Source of the DNA: a bacterium | GTDB taxonomy: Bacteria > Actinomycetota > Acidimicrobiia > Acidimicrobiales > Bin134 | Length of the DNA: 10,169 bases | Assembly: GCA_028820035.1 (NCBI GenBank) | Contig: JAPPKI010000031.1 | Span: forward strand, 1-10,169 | Reading direction: 5' to 3' | The notes under the pieces: model-generated | Database searches by the model: none | The model's input: only the letters and a program-made list of their open reading frames with translations | What the model was told of the DNA's origin: nothing | Program-made: the position numbers and the translations under genes | In this document: piece after piece, positions 7,536 to 10,169 of the stretch | Numbering within the stretch: position 1 is the first letter of the stretch | How the letters are laid out: every line of letters starts with the position of its first letter

Positions 7536-8531
7536 GTGGCGAGCGACGGCCAATTCCTACAATGGACAGATGAATCGGAGGAGGTCGGACGACGAGCCAT
7601 CTTCTGTGATGATCGCGTTACCACTATCGAAAAAATCGATGAGGACGGTAGCGGCACCCCCGACTTCGCCTTGACCTTCGGCAATGGCGATTCGGGCACT
7701 GCAGAGGTGACCAGCATTCCAGGGGATTTTCTTGACTTTAAGGAGACCAAAACGCTGTCGTCAAACAAGCTAGAGGTCTTGTGGTGCCTGCGAATCAGGG
7801 TACTCACGACTCCGATTGCTTCGATCGCCATCCCTCCCATCACGCCGAAGGCACTTCAGTCTGTGATGAAGATGGCCGGATTCGAAGCAATTCGATTGGA
7901 AGCCGACAATGGGGGAGGCCGAAGGATGCTGGAGTTTCAGGAGGCCAATCCACAAGTGGAGGTGCCATGGGCCGTCGAGGCACAGGCGGCAGCTCACAAG
8001 GTCAGAAACGCCTGTTTTCCGGTAGAAATCAATGGCTTCAAGTACGAGGACTTTCGGCAAATGGGAAGACCTCAGTCACAGATTGACCACCTGTACAACC
8101 GCCACAACCCGGTAAGAGTGAGCCTTTCCGTTGCTCAGAGAGCAGTATCCGACTGGGAGCCCGGCATACGCAGCTTGCCAGTTGACACGATTTCCGGGGG
8201 TCAGCTTGGCAGGTTGGATGAAGTGGCCCGAGCAGTCCAAGGAGAAGTCAAGAGAAAGGGAGGGAAGAAGCAGGCATCGTATGAAGGGGTGAAGTGGCTG
8301 ATCATCACCTGCTCCGACCTCTGGGTGGTGTGGCAATTGGAAGAAGCCTTTGCAGGCGATCAGCAAATGGCGGAAGCCGAAGTGCTTACTCCGCTCACTG
8401 CCTTGGACCTGTCGCCCTTCGAAGAAGTATGGGTAGTTGCCCCGGAAGACAACACGGGCACGATTGCCACCATCGTGAAACTCCAACGGGATGGTTCATC
8501 GCGAAGCGCAGTCACGATAGGCACGCGCTAA
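7536..8531 (+). CDS. Hypothetical protein, family not recognised
   Basis: The gene encodes a soluble 331-aa protein from GTG 7536, or 342 aa from TTG 7503. It has no signal peptide or clear transmembrane helix; one moderately hydrophobic stretch, [20 protein letters not shown], lies around residues 85-104. The N-terminal part is acidic and appears beta-rich ([20 protein letters not shown]). The middle contains alternating charged segments ([36 protein letters not shown]). After a basic linker (KRKGGKKQ), a compact C-terminal part reads [20 protein letters not shown], and [12 protein letters not shown] follows. I see no catalytic signature that I can name. G+C is about 52-55% in sampled rows against 62-68% in the core genes, which suggests horizontal acquisition. 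It is an isolated gene, with msrA upstream and a convergent toxin-antitoxin pair downstream. A defence or island-cargo role is only suggested by its location. Confidence 0.7.
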   Translation: MASDGQFLQWTDESEEVGRRAIFCDDRVTTIEKIDEDGSGTPDFALTFGNGDSGTAEVTSIPGDFLDFKETKTLSSNKLEVLWCLRIRVLTTPIASIAIPPITPKALQSVMKMAGFEAIRLEADNGGGRRMLEFQEANPQVEVPWAVEAQAAAHKVRNACFPVEINGFKYEDFRQMGRPQSQIDHLYNRHNPVRVSLSVAQRAVSDWEPGIRSLPVDTISGGQLGRLDEVARAVQGEVKRKGGKKQASYEGVKWLIITCSDLWVVWQLEEAFAGDQQMAEAEVLTPLTALDLSPFEEVWVVAPEDNTGTIATIVKLQRDGSSRSAVTIGTR

Positions 8532-8761
8532 CTGAAGTGAGAGGAAGAGGCAGGTTGGTCTTCTTGGCGGGCATTGCCGCCTCCACCCGCTGGATGATCA
8601 ACAACCTCCCAGCGGGCGTGAAACGTGCATTAGCGTGCGACATCGAGCCTCCCATGCTCTGCGTGGCAGTTCTTAACCAACACTGGCATCGGAGGCTTAC
8701 CCAATAGCGGAGCTACCTGCCAGAGCTATCAACCTCTATGGGCACTACATCTAGTGGGCCA
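8532..8761. other. Gene-free spacer between convergent genes, with inverted repeats
   Basis: The 230 bp between the 331-aa gene and the PIN toxin gene hold no gene I can support. A 51-codon frame (8555-8707, TTG start) exists but has no homology I recognise. Structures visible are GGCGG/CCGCC (8566-8570, 8577-8581), a longer inverted repeat at 8646-8697, and alternating CACTA/TAGTG arms at 8743-8764. Confidence 0.6.
8646..8697. repeat. Inverted repeat with 11-bp arms (one mismatch)
   Basis: AGCCTCCCATG (8646-8656) pairs with CATCGGAGGCT (8687-8697), 10 of 11 positions matching, around a 30-nt centre. CAGT (8667-8670) and ACTG (8682-8685) could pair inside the loop. It may fold in RNA as a terminator between the convergent genes or be a remnant of mobile DNA. 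Confidence 0.45.
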
Positions 8762-8764
8762 CTA
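8743..8764. terminator. Alternating CACTA/TAGTG arms overlapping the toxin stop codon
   Basis: CACTA (8743-8747), TAGTG (8752-8756) and CACTA (8760-8764) allow two mutually exclusive 5-bp hairpins. The last arm contains the TAG stop of the PIN toxin on the minus strand. No T-tract follows in either direction, so a terminator role is weak. Confidence 0.3.
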
Positions 8765-9130
8765 AGGCGGCGGCTGGAGCCACCACACCCAGCTGTGGCC
8801 TTCGATGGGTGGTTGCCGTAGGAATTGATCGAGTGCGGTGATGAGGTTGGCGGGGTAGGCGGAGATGTTCCGGTTGAACCGGTTGGGATTGGTGTAGATG
8901 ATTCCAGCATGTGGGTTCGCGTCGGCTGCCCACTGGGAGGCAAGCACGGCGAAGTCCGGCACATTTTCCGTGACGATGGCTCGGCTTATCTCAGCTGCGA
9001 ATTGGAGCAGCTTCGCATCGGACATACCTCGGAGCAGTGGATCGCCCGCTACCGCATGGACATTGTGTCCTGCTTCTTGCAATGCCCGGGAGATTGTCGG
9101 GCTGTGCATCTCGTCGAGCAGCAGCCTCAC
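8762..9130 (-). CDS. PIN-like toxin, DUF5615 family (VapC-like)
   Basis: This 122-aa protein resembles DUF5615/Mut7-C-type PIN-like proteins, the predicted RNase toxins of type II toxin-antitoxin systems. The N-terminus RLLLDEMHSPTISRALQEAG with HNVHAV is the family hallmark and supplies the acidic pair D6-E7. D38 sits in the GMSDAKLL segment. ENVPDF (55-60) is the usual later acidic motif with D59. Together these would form the metal-binding centre. The GTG start at 9130 overlaps the antitoxin stop as GTGA, so the two are translationally coupled, with the antitoxin made first. A tryptophan-rich tail (SWVWWLQPPP) ends the protein. The RNA target is unknown. The match to the fold is strong; that it is active as a toxin is inferred. 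Confidence 0.85.
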   Translation of the reverse strand: MRLLLDEMHSPTISRALQEAGHNVHAVAGDPLLRGMSDAKLLQFAAEISRAIVTENVPDFAVLASQWAADANPHAGIIYTNPNRFNRNISAYPANLITALDQFLRQPPIEGHSWVWWLQPPP

Positions 9131-9549
9131 TGGTCGAGCAGTGCTTGCTGGCGCATCCAGAGCTGTTCATGCTTGTCAGCAGCCAGTTGCCGAGCCTCAA
9201 TCTCCGCGTCTATCTCCGCAGTGTGCTCGGCGTAGTACGCCAGAGCGGCATCCACCAAGGATTCGCGCAGGCACATCATCTCCGCGACTCTGGCCCGGCG
9301 CTCCTCGACTGGCACGTCTCTACCTATGAGAGCCGACACCACATCGGCCACTTCGGGACCTCCGACCAGCACAGCACGGCGGCCAGCAGGTCCGTCGCGA
9401 AAGCAGATGGCAGGGTGCTCTTCCATTCGGAGACCCTCCTCGATCAGGCGTGCAGCCAGTGATGACATTGAAGAGTCGCGTCGATGGGCTTGGTCTCTGA
9501 GCCGGTCGAGGGTTAACTCATCGGGAAAGCGGAGCGACATCACACACAT
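9127..9549 (-). CDS. Antitoxin with RHH-like N-terminus and DUF433-like C-terminus
   Basis: This 140-aa protein is the partner of the overlapping PIN toxin gene. The N-terminus (MSLRFPDELTLDRLRDQAHR and the following SSLAARLIEEGLR) looks like a ribbon-helix-helix (CopG-type) DNA-binding domain. Residues 45-68 (HPAICFRDGPAGRRAVLVGG) are a conserved block typical of actinobacterial partners of DUF5615 toxins. The C-terminal helices, with SLVDAALAYYAEHTAEIDAE, resemble the DUF433 tail and probably bind and neutralise the toxin. The ATG at 9549 is preceded by a TACGAT box 6 nt away and lacks a Shine-Dalgarno; ATG 9540 is the alternative start. The protein is expected to repress its own promoter, where CTAC/GTAG repeats surround the -10 box. 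Confidence 0.82.
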   Translation of the reverse strand: MCVMSLRFPDELTLDRLRDQAHRRDSSMSSLAARLIEEGLRMEEHPAICFRDGPAGRRAVLVGGPEVADVVSALIGRDVPVEERRARVAEMMCLRESLVDAALAYYAEHTAEIDAEIEARQLAADKHEQLWMRQQALLDQ

Positions 9550-9550
9550 A

Positions 9551-9575
9551 ACTACATCGTAGGCAGTTGTAGTAG
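9551..9575 (-). promoter_or_regulatory. Predicted toxin-antitoxin promoter and operator
   Basis: On the minus strand TACGAT (9561-9556) ends 6 nt before the antitoxin ATG. The same DNA carries CTAC-ATC-GTAG (9552-9562), a 4-3-4 palindrome, and a second GTAG at 9569-9572. The two GTAG copies are 10 bp apart, one helical turn, and ACTAC (9551-9555) pairs with GTAGT (9569-9573). Phased short repeats over the -10 are what an RHH autorepressor would bind. Confidence 0.45.
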
Positions 9576-9790
9576 AAAATGCTCATCTGATTCTGAAACT
9601 TCTCAAGCCGGGGTGAAGATGTTGCGACACCGACGGGCGGTGGTCTCAAGGATAGATCTAGAACGGCGAGGTCATCCTAATTGTATGTTTCGTATGGTTT
9701 ATTAACTAATCAAAGAAATAATCCTGATATAAGTGACTATTGAGAGAAAACTTCTTGTATAAGAAAGCCCGCTAACAATAGAGTTGCTGC
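9576..9790. other. AT-rich intergenic region between divergent toxin-antitoxin loci
   Basis: No gene is visible here. Positions 9671-9780 are about 30% G+C by hand count (33 of 110), far below the rest of the window. There is an imperfect direct repeat, GTATGTTT (9683-9690) and GTATGGTTT (9692-9700), and the near-palindrome ATTAACTAAT (9701-9710). The composition suggests imported regulatory DNA or a junction. Confidence 0.6.
9752..9784 (+). promoter_or_regulatory. Predicted promoter and operator of the AbiEi-like gene
   Basis: TAGAGT (9779-9784) fits TANNNT and ends 6 nt before the GTG at 9791. TTGTAT at 9755-9760 could be a poor -35 with an 18-nt spacer. The inverted repeat TTCTT-GTAT-AAGAA (9752-9765) overlaps that -35 position. 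It is a candidate site for negative autoregulation by the winged-helix antitoxin. Confidence 0.4.
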
Positions 9791-10169
9791 GTGGCACGAG
9801 CAACACCTTCATATTGGCCGACAGGGCCACGAACTGTGTTCTTCGATGACGATGAAGACGTTGCCTCTGCGCAAACTCTGGGACGAGCGGTAGCCGAAGG
9901 TCGTATTCGCCGACTGGTACCTCGGCTGTACACCGCTGACCTCATCAGCGACCCAACCCAAATTGTGGCAGAGAACCGATGGTACATACTTGGTCGATTG
10001 CTGCCTAGAGCGGTCATTGTGGACCGCTCCGCCGCCGAGGGCGGCAAAGTAGTCAACGGCCTTCTCCATGTAGCGACCGAAGGGCGACGAACCACACTGA
10101 AGCTGCCCGGACTAGAGGTCCGGATACGACCCCCGGGTATGGACGCTGAGCTCGCTGGCGACTTGCTGT
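9791..10169 (+). CDS. AbiEi-like winged-helix antitoxin domain protein, 3' end beyond the right edge
   Basis: The 126 codons present encode an N-terminal domain resembling AbiEi, the antitoxin and transcriptional repressor half of type IV AbiE toxin-antitoxin systems. A winged-helix segment lies at about residues 25-48, ending in TLGRAVAEGRIRRLVPRLYT. The next block has the W-Y-x-x-x-x-x-L-L-P-x-A-V-I-V-D-R-S-A element (64-81) and GLLHVATEGRRTTLKLPGLE (90-109), common in actinobacterial AbiEi-type proteins. Similar N-terminal regions also occur fused to Fic/DOC domains, so the missing C-terminus may be either an antitoxin tail or an enzyme. GTG 9791 is the first usable start after an in-frame TAG at 9779-9781. 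It has no Shine-Dalgarno but has a TAGAGT box 6 nt away. Confidence 0.7.
   Translation, partial: MARATPSYWPTGPRTVFFDDDEDVASAQTLGRAVAEGRIRRLVPRLYTADLISDPTQIVAENRWYILGRLLPRAVIVDRSAAEGGKVVNGLLHVATEGRRTTLKLPGLEVRIRPPGMDAELAGDLL

Noticed and set aside
8555..8707. 51-codon frame starting at TTG after the 331-aa gene
   Set aside because: It has a rare start codon, only a weak purine stretch upstream and no recognised homology, and it contains a strong inverted repeat more consistent with a non-coding spacer.
9671..9780. Possible replication origin or CRISPR leader in the AT-rich stretch
   Set aside because: There are no DnaA-box clusters, iterons or regularly spaced repeats. Only short imperfect repeats are present.
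9772..10095. Minus-strand 107-codon frame opposite the AbiEi-like gene
   Set aside because: The plus-strand translation has a recognisable winged-helix and AbiEi-type sequence, while the minus-strand one is serine/arginine-rich without a domain.

Overview
The window is GC-rich (roughly 60-68% G+C in its left two thirds by hand samples) and looks like an actinobacterial chromosome, possibly Acidimicrobiia-like. The reasons are the EF-G2-type elongation-factor paralogue, the actinobacterial style of the toxin-antitoxin proteins, and several genes that start on ATG or GTG with no ribosome binding site but with a TANNNT box 6-7 nt before the start codon (leaderless transcription). The lineage is an inference; no rRNA or marker gene is present.

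Layout. Positions 1-6639 hold three tandem minus-strand genes. In transcription order they are a secreted, probably exported multi-domain protein (6639-4000), a molybdopterin-binding large subunit of the xanthine dehydrogenase/aldehyde oxidase/CO-dehydrogenase-like superfamily (3937-1601), and an EF-G2-like translational GTPase whose 3' end lies beyond the left edge (1500-1). A 100-bp gap with a perfect 7-bp hairpin separates the last two. The 184-bp gap at 6640-6823 is a divergent promoter region, with msrA (peptide methionine sulfoxide reductase A, 6824-7477) leaving it on the plus strand.

From about 7480 to the right edge the character changes to accessory DNA. G+C falls into the mid-50s in an unrecognised 331-aa gene (7536-8531, plus). 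This is followed by a type II toxin-antitoxin pair on the minus strand: an RHH/DUF433-like antitoxin (9549-9127) overlapping a DUF5615-type PIN toxin (9130-8762) by GTGA. An AT-rich intergenic stretch (about 30% G+C over 9671-9780) comes next, then the 5' end of an AbiEi-like winged-helix antitoxin gene (9791 to the edge, plus). Both toxin-antitoxin promoters carry small inverted or helically phased repeats that could be autoregulatory operators.

No complete new system can be demonstrated. The best candidates for something undescribed are the 331-aa orphan beside two toxin-antitoxin loci and the C-terminal tandem repeat of the secreted protein. The leaderless-start geometry shared by four genes is a clear pattern that also decides their start codons.
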